64,000 nt of DNA from Paenalicyclobacillus mengziensis (GCF_017298635.1 NZ_CP071182.1:4998001-5062000), one strand, 5' to 3'. Positions 26,714 to 36,116 are shown, numbered from the stretch's first letter. Translations and numbers: made by a program. Notes: generated by a model from the sequence alone, not told the origin.

Positions 26714-27982
26714 TTATTTAAACATGAGCGCCGCAACCACTTCGTTGATAAAGACGACGACCCAAGCCCAGAACACACCCGTTTTCAAGAACTCTTTCAC
26801 GGTCAACTTGGTATAATTGATGGCCCACAGGTTCCAAGACTGCGTTGCGTCTGCCGAAATCGCCATTGAGATGGTCGGAATGTACACGAGCGGCAAGAGC
26901 ACGGCTGGTGAGAAGGTGTGGAGACTGGACAGAATCGCAACCGTAGCACTGCCAGCTCCAAACACCATGAGAGGGCCGCGGAACAGAGCCAGTGGTGCAA
27001 CGATCCCGAGGATAATCGCTAATACCAGAGCACTGTGCGGAATCACAGGGCTGATGAGCGGATTGAAAATGTGTGCATCCATGCCAGCTGCCTTACCGAA
27101 CATCGCGAGCATGAACAGCATGCCAAGCAGCAGACCAACGTCTGCAACACCGTCGTACAACGTCTTCTGAATAATCGCCACAGCTTCTTTTACGTTGAAC
27201 ATCTTCTTTGTCAGCAGCAGTGCAAGAATAATCGCAAGCAGAATCGCAGGGACGGGTTGCCACCCGAAAGCGATGGCCATCAAAACAGGGATAATCGGGA
27301 CAATGAAGGAAATCACAGGTGCATTCTCTGTTGATGGCTCCACTTGGGCAGCCCAAGCGCGTTGAAGCTTGCTCGGACGAAGATTGAACGCGAGCATGGC
27401 AATGATGAAGATGACCTGTATAGCCATTGCGACAAATCCGAAATGCAGCCAGGACGGACCGTACTTGACGCTCGGGAAGAACAGTTGAATCTGTTTGAAC
27501 AGAACGATGTTAACGTACATACCGGCACCCACCGCCAGTGTGAACGAAGAAGCAGCAACACGTTTTGGCACACCCAGTGACAACAGAATTGGCAAGATGA
27601 TAACACCAATCGCGATAACGGCACCGACACCGAACGTGCTGGTGAAGATGAGGCTCGTAACAATCGACAACAGAATGGTGACAACAAGCGGTTTGTCGCC
27701 GCCAAGTTCAACCGTCTTACGAATGATTGTGCCGGCAATTCCCGTATCAACGATGATGCGTCCGAACCAACTACCGAAAATAACCACGAGTGCGGTGACC
27801 GCGTACGATTCAGCGCCGCCTTCAATCACCGTGTTGACTGCCGCGTGGTAGTGGATTCCACCAATGAGAATCCAGAGAATCGCCATGATGAAGAATCCAA
27901 TCATCAGGTTGCCGCCCTTTACGGCGTACCAGATGAGGCCAAAGTACGTGAGAAGCAGTAAAATACCAAGAAAGATATCCAC
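26714..27982 (-). CDS. Organic-acid or gluconate-type transporter (about 12 membrane segments)
   Basis: A 422-residue, strongly hydrophobic protein with about 11-12 membrane helices, among them FLGILLLLTYFGLIWYAV at the N-terminus and VFWAWVVVFINEVVAALMF at the C-terminus. Two halves are separated by a charged loop near residues 203-225. Conserved-looking GAVIAIGVIILPILLSLGVP and SADATQSWNL segments fit the ion transporter superfamily (GntP, DcuC and CitMHS relatives). It likely imports the acid used by the operon. The 270 bp upstream, to the isomerase gene, holds no gene. Confidence 0.75.
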   Translation of the reverse strand: MDIFLGILLLLTYFGLIWYAVKGGNLMIGFFIMAILWILIGGIHYHAAVNTVIEGGAESYAVTALVVIFGSWFGRIIVDTGIAGTIIRKTVELGGDKPLVVTILLSIVTSLIFTSTFGVGAVIAIGVIILPILLSLGVPKRVAASSFTLAVGAGMYVNIVLFKQIQLFFPSVKYGPSWLHFGFVAMAIQVIFIIAMLAFNLRPSKLQRAWAAQVEPSTENAPVISFIVPIIPVLMAIAFGWQPVPAILLAIILALLLTKKMFNVKEAVAIIQKTLYDGVADVGLLLGMLFMLAMFGKAAGMDAHIFNPLISPVIPHSALVLAIILGIVAPLALFRGPLMVFGAGSATVAILSSLHTFSPAVLLPLVYIPTISMAISADATQSWNLWAINYTKLTVKEFLKTGVFWAWVVVFINEVVAALMFK

Positions 27983-28253
27983 GCTGTTGCCCCCTCCCAG
28001 ATTTTCTGTTGCGCGTATTAAGTAATCATGATGAAGAACTTAGATGCCGTTTTGATGCTGTCTTAACGTCCAATCACCACCACCCTTCAAACACATCGTA
28101 ACCGCTTACAACGTGCTGACTGCCGTCAACGTCCTCGGCCTACCGGAGAGCTTGCCGGCCATAGTCCCACTGACGACAAACGCAATCTACATGTCCAATC
28201 TACATGTCCACTCGATACGCCCCGATAGATCACTGAAGTGTCGATGCCTGACC

Positions 28254-29009
28254 TCACCCCATTTTTTGCTCGAGCCAACGGAAACCGCGGTCGAGTACCT
28301 CAAACGGCTTGTCGCCGCAGGGATATTCCAACGCAACAGGGACTTCATTCGGAAGCACCGACAAAATTTCCACCAACGGCAGAACGCCTTCACCAAGTGG
28401 GACAGCGTTTGGAGTACCTCCGATAAACTGAACATCTTTCAAATGGATGTAGCTTACAAATTCGGACATGCGTTTGGCGTTTTCGAGCGGGTCTTCTCCG
28501 ACCCATGCCCAATTTGCGACGTCAAAGGTGTACCTTATCGGGAGTCCCACTGCTTTGGTTTGAGTCAGAAATGCGTACAGTCCTTCAACCGTGCCATTGT
28601 TCATGGTCTGATCATTCTCCACAGTGAGCAGTCCCTGGTACCGAGCGAGTCTGTCCGTCATCCACGAAAGGTCTTCTTTCGTCCATCCGGCGAATTCGCC
28701 GCAATTCCATTTGATGGATTTCACGCCCAAGACTGACGCCTCTGTAAACACCCGATGGATTTCCTCTCTCGCCAAACGGCCTTCTACGAACAGCGGCCGC
28801 GGAACCGAGTAGAACAAAGAGATTCCATGCTGGTCGGCTTCGTTTGCCGTTGCCTGCATCTCATTGACACTGGAGAAGTACTCACGGCGCACCTCCACTG
28901 TCCGGATGCCGAGACGCTTTGAACCCGCCAAAAAGGTTTGCTGCCTTTGTCCCTCTGCGACCTGTTCCATAAACACAATCGTGTTAATAACCAGCTGATG
29001 CCTGTTCAT
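28254..29009 (-). CDS. Sugar phosphate isomerase/epimerase-like TIM-barrel protein
   Basis: A ~251-residue xylose-isomerase-like TIM barrel (AP endonuclease 2 family). Metal-site candidates are TVENDQTM, YTFDVANWAWVG, SYIHLKDVQF and VALEYPCG. The start at 29009 follows AGGGGG; the longer upstream frame runs into the operator. It is the first gene of the operon, directly behind the palindromic operator at 29034-29060. The likely role is epimerisation or isomerisation of the incoming sugar acid. Confidence 0.8.
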   Translation of the reverse strand: MNRHQLVINTIVFMEQVAEGQRQQTFLAGSKRLGIRTVEVRREYFSSVNEMQATANEADQHGISLFYSVPRPLFVEGRLAREEIHRVFTEASVLGVKSIKWNCGEFAGWTKEDLSWMTDRLARYQGLLTVENDQTMNNGTVEGLYAFLTQTKAVGLPIRYTFDVANWAWVGEDPLENAKRMSEFVSYIHLKDVQFIGGTPNAVPLGEGVLPLVEILSVLPNEVPVALEYPCGDKPFEVLDRGFRWLEQKMG

Positions 29010-29033
29010 GCTGTGCCCCCTAGCAACCCGTTT

Positions 29034-29060
29034 GTGTACCGGTTTCGTAAACCGGTACAC
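29034..29060. promoter_or_regulatory. LacI-type operator
   Basis: A perfect palindrome, with half-site GTGTACCGGTTT, 3-bp centre CGT and half-site AAACCGGTACAC. It lies 25 bp upstream of the start of the isomerase gene and downstream of the LacI-family gene, so it is placed to control the whole minus-strand operon. A related site at 30319-30343 lies ahead of the regulator gene. Confidence 0.8.
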
Positions 29061-29162
29061 TTGTGCAGCCAATATAGTAAGCGAATGGAAACTTAATGAG
29101 AACCATCGCTATGTCAGGGTGAGTATACGCTTTCACAACCACAAAAATTAACTTCTGTATTT

Positions 29163-30188
29163 CTATTTTACGTTCCTTACACTAGAGCCGCGGACAATCA
29201 GTTCTGATGGCAGCTCTATCAATTTCGGCTTTGGACGGTTGTCTTTAATGCGCTGAATCAAACGAAGAGCAGATTGCACACCGACGTTGTACGACGGCTG
29301 CGAAATTGTCGTAATCCCAGGTGGTATCAGTGACGCCCAGCCCCAATCGTCGTATCCGGTGACGCCTAGGTCGTCTGGCATCACCAAGTCCAGTTCACGG
29401 ATGGCCTTGACTAAACTCAAGAGTGTCACGCCATTGACTGCAAAGGCTGCTGCTGGTCCGTCTTCCATCTCTAGAAATGCCTGTAACTCCTGTGCAAGTG
29501 ACCCGACATCCGATGGGTCAATGAAATAGACCCACTTCTCTCCATCCACCCCATACAGTTCCCGGCAAGCCTTTAGGAAGGTTTGATGCCGGACATACCT
29601 TGTACGGACCTGTGAGATTTGTTGTGTAATAAACGCAACCCTCTCAAACCCTTGCTCATAGAGATGCCGGATTGTACGGTACGTCATTTCTGCATTGTTG
29701 CTTGTCACCGTGTCAAGACTCAGGGTTTCCATCGGTCTATCAGCGACCACAATCGGAATGCCCTCGTCTTTTAACTCGAGCAGAAAGTCGTCGTTCTGAC
29801 CCGTGATGTTGACGATAAGGCCTTCCACACGGTTGTCAATGAGTGACCGTATGTACTCCCTCTCCTTTTGCGGGTCATTGTCCGTGTTGGCGATGATGGT
29901 CTGATAGCCACGGTCTTTACAGGTGTCTCCGACACCTTTGACAAGAATCGACGAAAACGGACTGCCGATATCCGCCACCAACACACCAATCAGACCGCTG
30001 CGGTTGGACTTTAATCCACGTGCCAGATTGTTCGGGCGGTAATCCAGTTCTTCAATCACTGCTCGAATCCGTTTTCTTGTTTCGTCTGACATAAACTCAA
30101 AGCGGCCATTCAGATATCGAGATATGGTCGTTTTGGATACTTTGGCCAGGCTTGCCACTTTGTCGATTGTCGGTTTGTCTGTTGCCAT
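29163..30188 (-). CDS. LacI-family transcriptional regulator
   Basis: A ~341-residue regulator. The N-terminal helix-turn-helix and hinge helix are clear (TIDKVASLAKVSKTTISRYLNG, then YRPNNLARGLKS). A periplasmic-binding-like effector domain follows (IGVLVADIGSPFSSILVKG, VTGYDDWGWASLIPPGITTI). The start at 30188 follows AGGAG; the frame extends upstream to 30266 without a ribosome site. The layout fits KdgR-like repressors of sugar-acid operons. Binding to the sites at 29034 and 30319 would regulate the operon and the regulator itself. Confidence 0.9.
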   Translation of the reverse strand: MATDKPTIDKVASLAKVSKTTISRYLNGRFEFMSDETRKRIRAVIEELDYRPNNLARGLKSNRSGLIGVLVADIGSPFSSILVKGVGDTCKDRGYQTIIANTDNDPQKEREYIRSLIDNRVEGLIVNITGQNDDFLLELKDEGIPIVVADRPMETLSLDTVTSNNAEMTYRTIRHLYEQGFERVAFITQQISQVRTRYVRHQTFLKACRELYGVDGEKWVYFIDPSDVGSLAQELQAFLEMEDGPAAAFAVNGVTLLSLVKAIRELDLVMPDDLGVTGYDDWGWASLIPPGITTISQPSYNVGVQSALRLIQRIKDNRPKPKLIELPSELIVRGSSVRNVK

Positions 30189-30318
30189 GACCAGAACTCC
30201 TGTCTGTGCTTCAATCGCGAAATCATAAACGAGCGCAAGATTGGGTGAAGAAATAGACGCCGTCATCGTGCTTTACAGGGCATTATAGCGAGTTATAGAG
30301 ACATCGAAACCGGTGAAC

Positions 30319-30343
30319 GGAATCAGTTTACGAAACCGATACA
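30319..30343. promoter_or_regulatory. Second LacI-type operator, imperfect
   Basis: CAGTTTACGAAACCGATACAC matches one half and the centre of the operator at 29034 with a degenerate other half. A CGAAACCGGTG half-site lies nearby at 30305-30315. Both lie in the 346-bp gap between the divergent LacI and MaoC-domain genes, which otherwise contains no gene, and suggest autoregulation. Confidence 0.6.
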
Positions 30344-30534
30344 CAAGCGGTTATCTGTAGGTTAATTTGACGCTTCAAAAAAGTCAATAGTTTTTTGAAA
30401 GATCACAAAACGCGTTGCGTCGGCTTGGCCAACGACACCTCCATGAGACAACATTGCCCTTTCGGCTGGCCTGTGGTTACAGAAATCGATAAAATCGAGG
30501 GAGTGTAGGTCTTGGGGAGAGGAGAGAAGAGTCC

Positions 30535-30972
30535 GTGCATTACGATGAACTCGTTGTTGGATCAGTGTACAAAACCGCTGAACGCACCGTGACGAAGGAA
30601 GACATCTTGGCGTTTGCTGCCGAGTATGACCCGCAATACATGCACCTGGATGAAGAAAAAGCAGCCAAAAGCATCTTTGGCGGTCTCATCGCGTCCGGCA
30701 TACACACGCTGTCAATCACTTTTAGATTGTGGGCCGACCTGAAAATCACTGGAGACGACATTGTGGCTGGCCAAAGTCTCGATAGAGTTCGCTTTCTAAA
30801 GCCCGTCTATCCTGGAGATACCTTGTCCGTTGTCGCAGAACTCACTGACAAGAAGCCGAACCGACTCAATTCCGCGCAAGGTTTTTTTAAACTGCGGCTT
30901 ACGACCTATAACCAGCGTTCCGAACGGGTATTAAGCACCGACTTGACAGGTCTGGTGAGAAAGCTGACGTAA
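30535..30972 (+). CDS. MaoC-domain hydratase-like protein
   Basis: A 145-residue single hot-dog domain of the MaoC dehydratase family. Typical elements are TVTKEDILAFAAEYDPQYMHLDEE (catalytic Asp/His region), FGGLIASGIHTL and VRFLKPVYPGDTL. The GTG start at 30535 follows GGGGAGAGGAG. Members hydrate enoyl-CoA or act on related thioesters. It precedes the HAD gene by 55 bp. No link to the sugar genes is evident. Confidence 0.85.
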   Translation: MHYDELVVGSVYKTAERTVTKEDILAFAAEYDPQYMHLDEEKAAKSIFGGLIASGIHTLSITFRLWADLKITGDDIVAGQSLDRVRFLKPVYPGDTLSVVAELTDKKPNRLNSAQGFFKLRLTTYNQRSERVLSTDLTGLVRKLT

Positions 30973-31027
30973 GGTAGCTTACATAGGTAGAACGCTTACG
31001 ACAGCTACGAATGGGAGAGAGGCACAA

Positions 31028-31672
31028 TTGCAGGCAATCATTTTCGATATGGATGGCGTTTTGGTCGACAGTGAACCCTTGGACAGAAGAGCGTGGGTTC
31101 AAGTGTTGGGGCAATATGGGGTACAAGTGTCGGAAGATGACATTCTGAGTTTTACTGGCAGACCGACCGCTGCCGTATTGGAGCACTATCGGCGCACAAA
31201 CCCCGCTTTGAATGAAAACATCTTAATTGAGAAGCATGAGGTTTTCTATGAACTTGCAAAAGTGCAACTTCAACCCATGCCTGGTGTCGAGAAATTCCTT
31301 CAGGCCCTTCAAAACGATGGCCTACCATTGGCGGTTGCTTCGTCGAGCAGTCATGAACGCATTCACTTCTCGCTTTCGCGTACCGGCTTGCTTCGATACT
31401 TTCAGGTCGTCTGCAGCGGCGAGGAGGTCACAAACCCGAAACCCGCCCCCGACGTGTTTCTTCATACGGCGTCGAAACTCCAAGTACATCCTGCATCGTG
31501 TGCGGTCATCGAAGATTCCATCCATGGCATCACCGCTGCGCGCAAAGCGGGGATGAACGCCTATGGGTACACCTCGTCTTTTCCTGCAGCAAAGCTACTT
31601 GAGGCGGGCGCCCAATTTACGTTTGATGAGTTTGAAAGCTTAGAGCAGTACCTAAGGACCGAGAATAAATGA
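31028..31672 (+). CDS. HAD-family hydrolase (beta-phosphoglucomutase-like)
   Basis: A 214-residue HAD subfamily IA protein. Motif I is IIFDMDGVLVDSEP with the nucleophile Asp8, motif II is VASSSS, motif III lysine is in NPKPAPD and motif IV is IEDSIHG. The helical cap lies between residues about 16-85. The start is TTG at 31028, after GAGAGG. It likely dephosphorylates or isomerises a sugar phosphate. The 165 bp that follow, up to the mobile element, contain nothing recognisable. Confidence 0.88.
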   Translation: MQAIIFDMDGVLVDSEPLDRRAWVQVLGQYGVQVSEDDILSFTGRPTAAVLEHYRRTNPALNENILIEKHEVFYELAKVQLQPMPGVEKFLQALQNDGLPLAVASSSSHERIHFSLSRTGLLRYFQVVCSGEEVTNPKPAPDVFLHTASKLQVHPASCAVIEDSIHGITAARKAGMNAYGYTSSFPAAKLLEAGAQFTFDEFESLEQYLRTENK

Positions 31673-31899
31673 CCGTGAATGGCTAAGCCACGCCGGCCCT
31701 CTATCGACGATTTTACCTGTGGACCGAACGCACCTCTGTAGGCCTTGCGTTCGACAATCCCCCCTTCCAATAGGCCCAGGTCCAAGTCTGAGTAATATGC
31801 GCAGACTCCGTACGATAGACTAGACCATCCGGCTTTATCAAATGCGCTGCAAAACCTCTTGCTTCAGCTATGGGGATATAAGGGGCTCCCTGTTAGGCG

Positions 31900-32130
31900 A
31901 AACGTGTTAAAATCAAACCGTGATTGCCCCTTGAAATCAGCATAGTTTGTTGGTTGCTTGGCATAGTCTCGCCAAGCGTAAAAGCTATGGAGCAACCATC
32001 CTGTGGTTCAGCGACTGAGAGTGCCACGAACAATACACAGGAAATTCGCTGGCTCGGATCAAGCCTTCGGGGCATTACGCAAGCGCTTTCTCTGTGCATG
32101 TCCCGAGAAGCCCCGCCCCTGCCTTTAGGC
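31900..32130 (+). ncRNA. Candidate structured RNA (omega-RNA-like) in the short IS605-type element
   Basis: The core of the short element has several stable hairpins in a row and no convincing coding frame. They are TTGGC/GCCAA at about 31957-31974, AACCA/TGGTT near 32000, CAGCGA/TCGCTG enclosing about 30 bases, GCC-TTCG-GGC, and the right-end hairpin. Omega RNAs of TnpB/IscB elements lie at this position and use DNA beyond the right end as guide. The assignment is by position and structure only; transcription is not shown. Confidence 0.45.
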
Positions 32131-32200
32131 CTTAGCATTACCCATAAGTGATTTGCAAAAAGTGCTGGACACATGCCTAGACTTTTTGTAGACTCGTCTC

Positions 32201-33103
32201 ATGAATACTCAACGGACCACAAAGGACTTAGGCTATCGATACTGTGGGAGAATGTTCACCGAATCAGAACTTGCTGTGATTCGGAGGATTATCGCATCTC
32301 CTCAACAATTTCCAACCAGGGCGGCCATTGCTCGTGAAATGTGTGCTGTTCTTGATTGGCTAAAACCGGATGGGCTACCGAAAGTAATGTCTGCAAGGGT
32401 AGCCCTTTTACGAATGCAGGAGGACGGACTGTTATCTCTGCCTGCTCCGACACATTCGTATACGCCTGCGCAACGGGTGAAAATCACTGACGTCTCCAGC
32501 CCCCAGCCTGAAATCCGCTGTTCCATTTCAGAACTTGTCAATCTCACCCTACATCGTGTGACCACAACAGCGGATTCGAAGTTATGGAATGAGTTGGTAG
32601 AGCGCTATCATTATCTGGGATACCGACCTTTGCCAGGTGCTCAGGTACGTTATATCGTTAAGCATGAAGACACTCTTTTGGCCGTCCTCGGCTTTGGTGC
32701 TGCCGCTTGGAAAGTAGCTGCTCGCGACTCCTTTATCGGTTGGAAGGCAACTCAGCGTTCCGACCAACTACATCTTGTGATCAACAACGCTCGGTTCCTG
32801 ATTCTGCCTTGGGTACACGTGCCTCACTTGGCATCCCGTATCCTTGGTATGGCTGCTCGGCAAGTAACTCGTGATTGGCCAAAATTGTACGGATATAAAC
32901 CAGTTTTACTAGAGACATTTGTAGAACGGGAGCGTTTTTCCGGCACCTGTTATAAGGCCGCCAATTGGCTTTGCGTGGGACAAACAACGGGGCGAGGAAA
33001 GTTGGATCGTTATCATCGTCACAGCCTTCCCGTTAAAGATGTCTACGTGTATCCCTTGCACCGCCACTTTCGACGCTTCTTAGCGATAGAGGAAACGTAC
33101 TGA
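32201..33103 (+). CDS. DUF4338 (DruA-family) protein, second copy
   Basis: Protein identical to the 300-residue product at 3686-4588, in the same position relative to the element's left end. The stop overlaps the transposase start (TGATG). Identity over the whole protein means very recent duplication. Its presence in both copies shows that the gene is a stable part of the element, not a host gene captured once. Confidence 0.75.
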   Translation: MNTQRTTKDLGYRYCGRMFTESELAVIRRIIASPQQFPTRAAIAREMCAVLDWLKPDGLPKVMSARVALLRMQEDGLLSLPAPTHSYTPAQRVKITDVSSPQPEIRCSISELVNLTLHRVTTTADSKLWNELVERYHYLGYRPLPGAQVRYIVKHEDTLLAVLGFGAAAWKVAARDSFIGWKATQRSDQLHLVINNARFLILPWVHVPHLASRILGMAARQVTRDWPKLYGYKPVLLETFVERERFSGTCYKAANWLCVGQTTGRGKLDRYHRHSLPVKDVYVYPLHRHFRRFLAIEETY

Positions 33104-34452
33104 TGCTGTGGGCAGCCAGGGAGTTTGCAACAGCAAAATTGGGCGACGCTCGTCTGACCCAGCGGCTGATCTCCTTAGTTGAAAAACTCGCAGAGCACCC
33201 ACAAAGCTCATTACCGGAGGCCCTCGGTGAATGGAGCGCAACCAAAGCAGCGTACCGTTTCTTCAGCAATCCGAAGGTAACGTTGCAAGCCATATACGAT
33301 TCTCATCGAGAGGCGACTTTAGACAAAATGCAGAATCAGTCTACTATCCTGGCTATACAGGATACCACTGTCTTTAACTTTACCCTGCACCGCCAGACTG
33401 AGGGACTCGGCCCCATCGGGCAAGCAGGTCTATCCGGTTTTTTTCTGCACAGTTGTCTTGCCGTATCGGCTGAGGGAGTACCACAGGGTATCTTAGCCCA
33501 TCATATGTGGGTGCGTTCTCCGGAGGGAAAGGACAGTCGTAACACGCACAAAAAACGAACCTTAGCGGACAAAGAGAGTGCCCGCTGGATTGATATGACG
33601 AAAGAGGTACGAAACACTGTTCCTGATTCCACCAGGGTCATTATGGTTGGAGACCGGGAAAGTGATATTTTTGACCTTTTCCTACTTGCGGCCAGTCATC
33701 ATGACTTTTTAGTTCGGGCTGCGTGGGATCGCCGTTTGCACGATTCTGAGGAGTATCTGTGGCATGCGGTGGAGAGCAACCCGATCTTAGGACGAACGAC
33801 CGTGAAGATTCCACGTGCGGATGATCGACCTGAACGGATGGCCCTACTCACCCTGCAGGTGGCTACGGTAACATTGAGAACGCCACCTCATCGAAAGAAG
33901 GAGAACCTTCAGCCCCCTACGTTGACCGCGCTTCTCGTCCGAGAAGAATCATCACCCAATGACGAAGAACCAATAGAATGGATGCTTTTGACCACCCTAT
34001 CTGTTACCGCGATGGAGCAAGCCCTGCAATGCCTAACATGGTACACATATCGCTGGCGAATTGAAAGGTACCATTACATTTTGAAAAGCGGTTGCCAAAT
34101 TGAAAAACTTCAGTTGGAAACCAAGGATCGTCTGACGCGTGCGGTGGCGGTGTATAGCATCGTTGCCACGCGCCTGCTATGGTTAACATATCAAGCAAGA
34201 GAGACGCCTGAGGCACCATGTACTGTAGTCCTCCGCGAGAGCGAGTGGAAGGCCCTCTATATCGCTAAACACAAGAGCACTTCTCTTCCCAAACACCCAC
34301 CGAACTTGCAAACCGCAGTCCTTTGGATTGCCAAGCTCGGCGGCTTTCTAGGCCGCAAACATGATGGCAATCCAGGTCTTAAAGTCCTATGGAAAGGACT
34401 CCGTCGGCTTGAGGACCTAACCACAATGTGGGAGATCCTCCATCCAACGTGA
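33103..34452 (+). CDS. IS4-family transposase, second copy
   Basis: Identical to the 449-residue transposase at 4588-5937, with the same D87, D184 and E321 catalytic set and YREK signature. It ends 18 bp before the right inverted-repeat tip. The intact frame in both copies supports current activity. Reading on the plus strand points toward the APC permease gene downstream, which could receive read-through transcription. Confidence 0.92.
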   Translation: MLWAAREFATAKLGDARLTQRLISLVEKLAEHPQSSLPEALGEWSATKAAYRFFSNPKVTLQAIYDSHREATLDKMQNQSTILAIQDTTVFNFTLHRQTEGLGPIGQAGLSGFFLHSCLAVSAEGVPQGILAHHMWVRSPEGKDSRNTHKKRTLADKESARWIDMTKEVRNTVPDSTRVIMVGDRESDIFDLFLLAASHHDFLVRAAWDRRLHDSEEYLWHAVESNPILGRTTVKIPRADDRPERMALLTLQVATVTLRTPPHRKKENLQPPTLTALLVREESSPNDEEPIEWMLLTTLSVTAMEQALQCLTWYTYRWRIERYHYILKSGCQIEKLQLETKDRLTRAVAVYSIVATRLLWLTYQARETPEAPCTVVLRESEWKALYIAKHKSTSLPKHPPNLQTAVLWIAKLGGFLGRKHDGNPGLKVLWKGLRRLEDLTTMWEILHPT

Positions 34453-34529
34453 CTTATGGGTAATGCTAAGGCCTTTAGGCATGGGGTGATCACCCTATGA
34501 AACCCCACACGGTACAAAGGAGTGAAGAG

Positions 34530-36104
34530 ATGGACAACAGCAAATATTTGAAAAAGCGGCTGGGATTTTGGTCACTGACTGCCGCCGCGCTCGGCGGAGT
34601 CATCGGCTCTGGATGGTTGTTTGGGGCATGGAAGGCAGCGCAGTTAGCTGGACCTGCATCCATTATAACGTGGATTGTCGGTGGTATTGCCATGTTGTTG
34701 ATTGGTCTCGTCTTTTCGGAACTTGGCATGGTCAAACCGGAGTCTGGCGGCTTAGTTCGTTATCCGAGGTACTCGAACGGGCGAATGGTGTCCGCGGTGA
34801 TTGGCTTGGCAATTTGGTTCGGATTTGTGTCGAACCCACCGACAGAAGCAGCGGGCGTTGTTCAATATGTCAGCAAGTTCTATCCTGGACTTTACAATAA
34901 GACTTCCGGCCATATGACGGGGTCCGGCATCATACTTGCGCTCATCTTAATGGCCATATTTGTTGTCGTGAACTACTTTGGGGTGAACCTTTTCGCCAAG
35001 GTCAACACATTCGTCACGGCCCTCAAATTTATCGTCCCGTCTCTCACAATTATTGCCTTATTCTCATCAGGGTTTCATGGCAGCCACTTTTCACAGTACG
35101 GAGGGTTTGCACCAAACGGGATCGGTGCCAGCTTAAGTGCCGTTGCAACCGCCGGTATCATTTTCGCGTATACGGGTTTCAGAAACGCCATCGACCTGTC
35201 CGGTGAAGTGAAAAATCCCCGGCGTAACGTACCGCTGGCGATTTTAACGACCATCATCATCTCGATTATTCTCTACATTTTGCTAGAGATTGTATTTATC
35301 GGTGGTGTACCAGGCAAGGATTTGCTCCACGGATGGTCCGGAGTCAATCTTCGATCACCTTTTATGGACATCGCCATCTCCATCAACCTGATGTGGCTGT
35401 ATTGGATATTGGCGGCGGATTCAATTGTGTCCCCGTCGGGGTCGAGTTTCAGCTACACCGCGTCGAACGCAAGAAACGTTCTCGGACTCGCAAAGAACAA
35501 GTTTTTCCCTCGCTTTTTTGACAACGTACACCCGAAGTTCGGTGTACCGACGCGCGCGCTCATTTTGAATTTTATCGTCGGTATCGCTTGGCTTATCCCG
35601 TTCAAAAGCTGGTATGGCATTATATCACTGACGGGGATCCTTGGGGTGTACACATTCTCCGTGGGATCGATCTCGGTCACCGTATTTCGCAAGGTTGGCT
35701 TGTCGCGGGGCGGGACCATTAAAGGCATGAGTGTTTATGCGCCCTTGGCGTTTATCGTATCGAGTCTCATTATCTACTGGGATCAGTGGAGTAAACTCCA
35801 GATCTCAATTTGGATTCTACTGTTCTGCTTCGTCGTCTATTTTATTTCACACCTGATAAGAAAAGAGTCGGGGACAGAAATTATTGGCGGATTGTGGCTT
35901 ATCATCTACGTTGCCGTGATAGTCCTGTTGGCGCGCATCGGCGACTTTGGCGGACTGAAGTTAATCCCGGAACCGTGGATGTCCATCATCGTGGCCATTG
36001 TGGCTCTCGGCATATACTACCTGGCTGTTGCCAACGGCGTATGGTACATGCGCAAGACCGGACTTGACAAGTCGTTGGAGCCGGAGTTTAACGAAGGTGC
36101 GTGA
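34530..36104 (+). CDS. APC-superfamily amino acid permease
   Basis: A ~524-residue membrane protein with about 12-14 helices. The APC hallmark is near the N-terminus (LGFWSLTAAALGGVIGSGWLFGAWKAAQLAG). The helix-6 region FAYTGFRNAIDLSGEVKNPRRNVP is typical of the aspartate/glutamate and polyamine branch (YveA-like). The start at 34530 follows AAGGAG; an upstream in-frame ATG at 34497 lies next to the mobile element end. The substrate cannot be told. Its native promoter region is replaced by the insertion ending at 34493. Confidence 0.85.
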   Translation: MDNSKYLKKRLGFWSLTAAALGGVIGSGWLFGAWKAAQLAGPASIITWIVGGIAMLLIGLVFSELGMVKPESGGLVRYPRYSNGRMVSAVIGLAIWFGFVSNPPTEAAGVVQYVSKFYPGLYNKTSGHMTGSGIILALILMAIFVVVNYFGVNLFAKVNTFVTALKFIVPSLTIIALFSSGFHGSHFSQYGGFAPNGIGASLSAVATAGIIFAYTGFRNAIDLSGEVKNPRRNVPLAILTTIIISIILYILLEIVFIGGVPGKDLLHGWSGVNLRSPFMDIAISINLMWLYWILAADSIVSPSGSSFSYTASNARNVLGLAKNKFFPRFFDNVHPKFGVPTRALILNFIVGIAWLIPFKSWYGIISLTGILGVYTFSVGSISVTVFRKVGLSRGGTIKGMSVYAPLAFIVSSLIIYWDQWSKLQISIWILLFCFVVYFISHLIRKESGTEIIGGLWLIIYVAVIVLLARIGDFGGLKLIPEPWMSIIVAIVALGIYYLAVANGVWYMRKTGLDKSLEPEFNEGA

Positions 36105-36116
36105 GCTGTTATTTGA

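Larger units (their letters stand above)
32131..34470 (+). mobile_element. IS4-type element carrying a DruA-family gene, copy 2
   Basis: Same length (2,340 bp), inverted repeats and gene content as the copy at 3616-5955. The flanking 10-bp duplication is GCCTTTAGGC at 32121-32130 and 34471-34480, again the apex of an IS605-type right-end hairpin. Relative to that hairpin the element is inverted compared with copy 1. Confidence 0.9.
31839..34493 (+). mobile_element. Non-autonomous IS200/IS605-like element (~305 bp) split by an IS4-type element
   Basis: The left end (CAAATGCGCTGCAAAACC, then TATGGGGATATAAG) follows TTTAT and matches the left end of the element at 7663. The right end is the hairpin CCCCTGCC-TTTA-GGCATGGGG followed by GTGATCAC. 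No tnpA or tnpB gene lies inside. The IS4-type element at 32131-34470 is inserted in the hairpin apex. Without it the element is about 305 bp. It lies just ahead of the APC permease gene. Confidence 0.75.

Noticed and set aside
31893..32174. Protein-coding gene on the minus strand in the short IS605-like element
   Set aside because: The frame crosses the IS4-type inverted repeat and its N-terminal part is shared with the frame at 3186-3659, which also starts in that inverted repeat. No ribosome site or family match.
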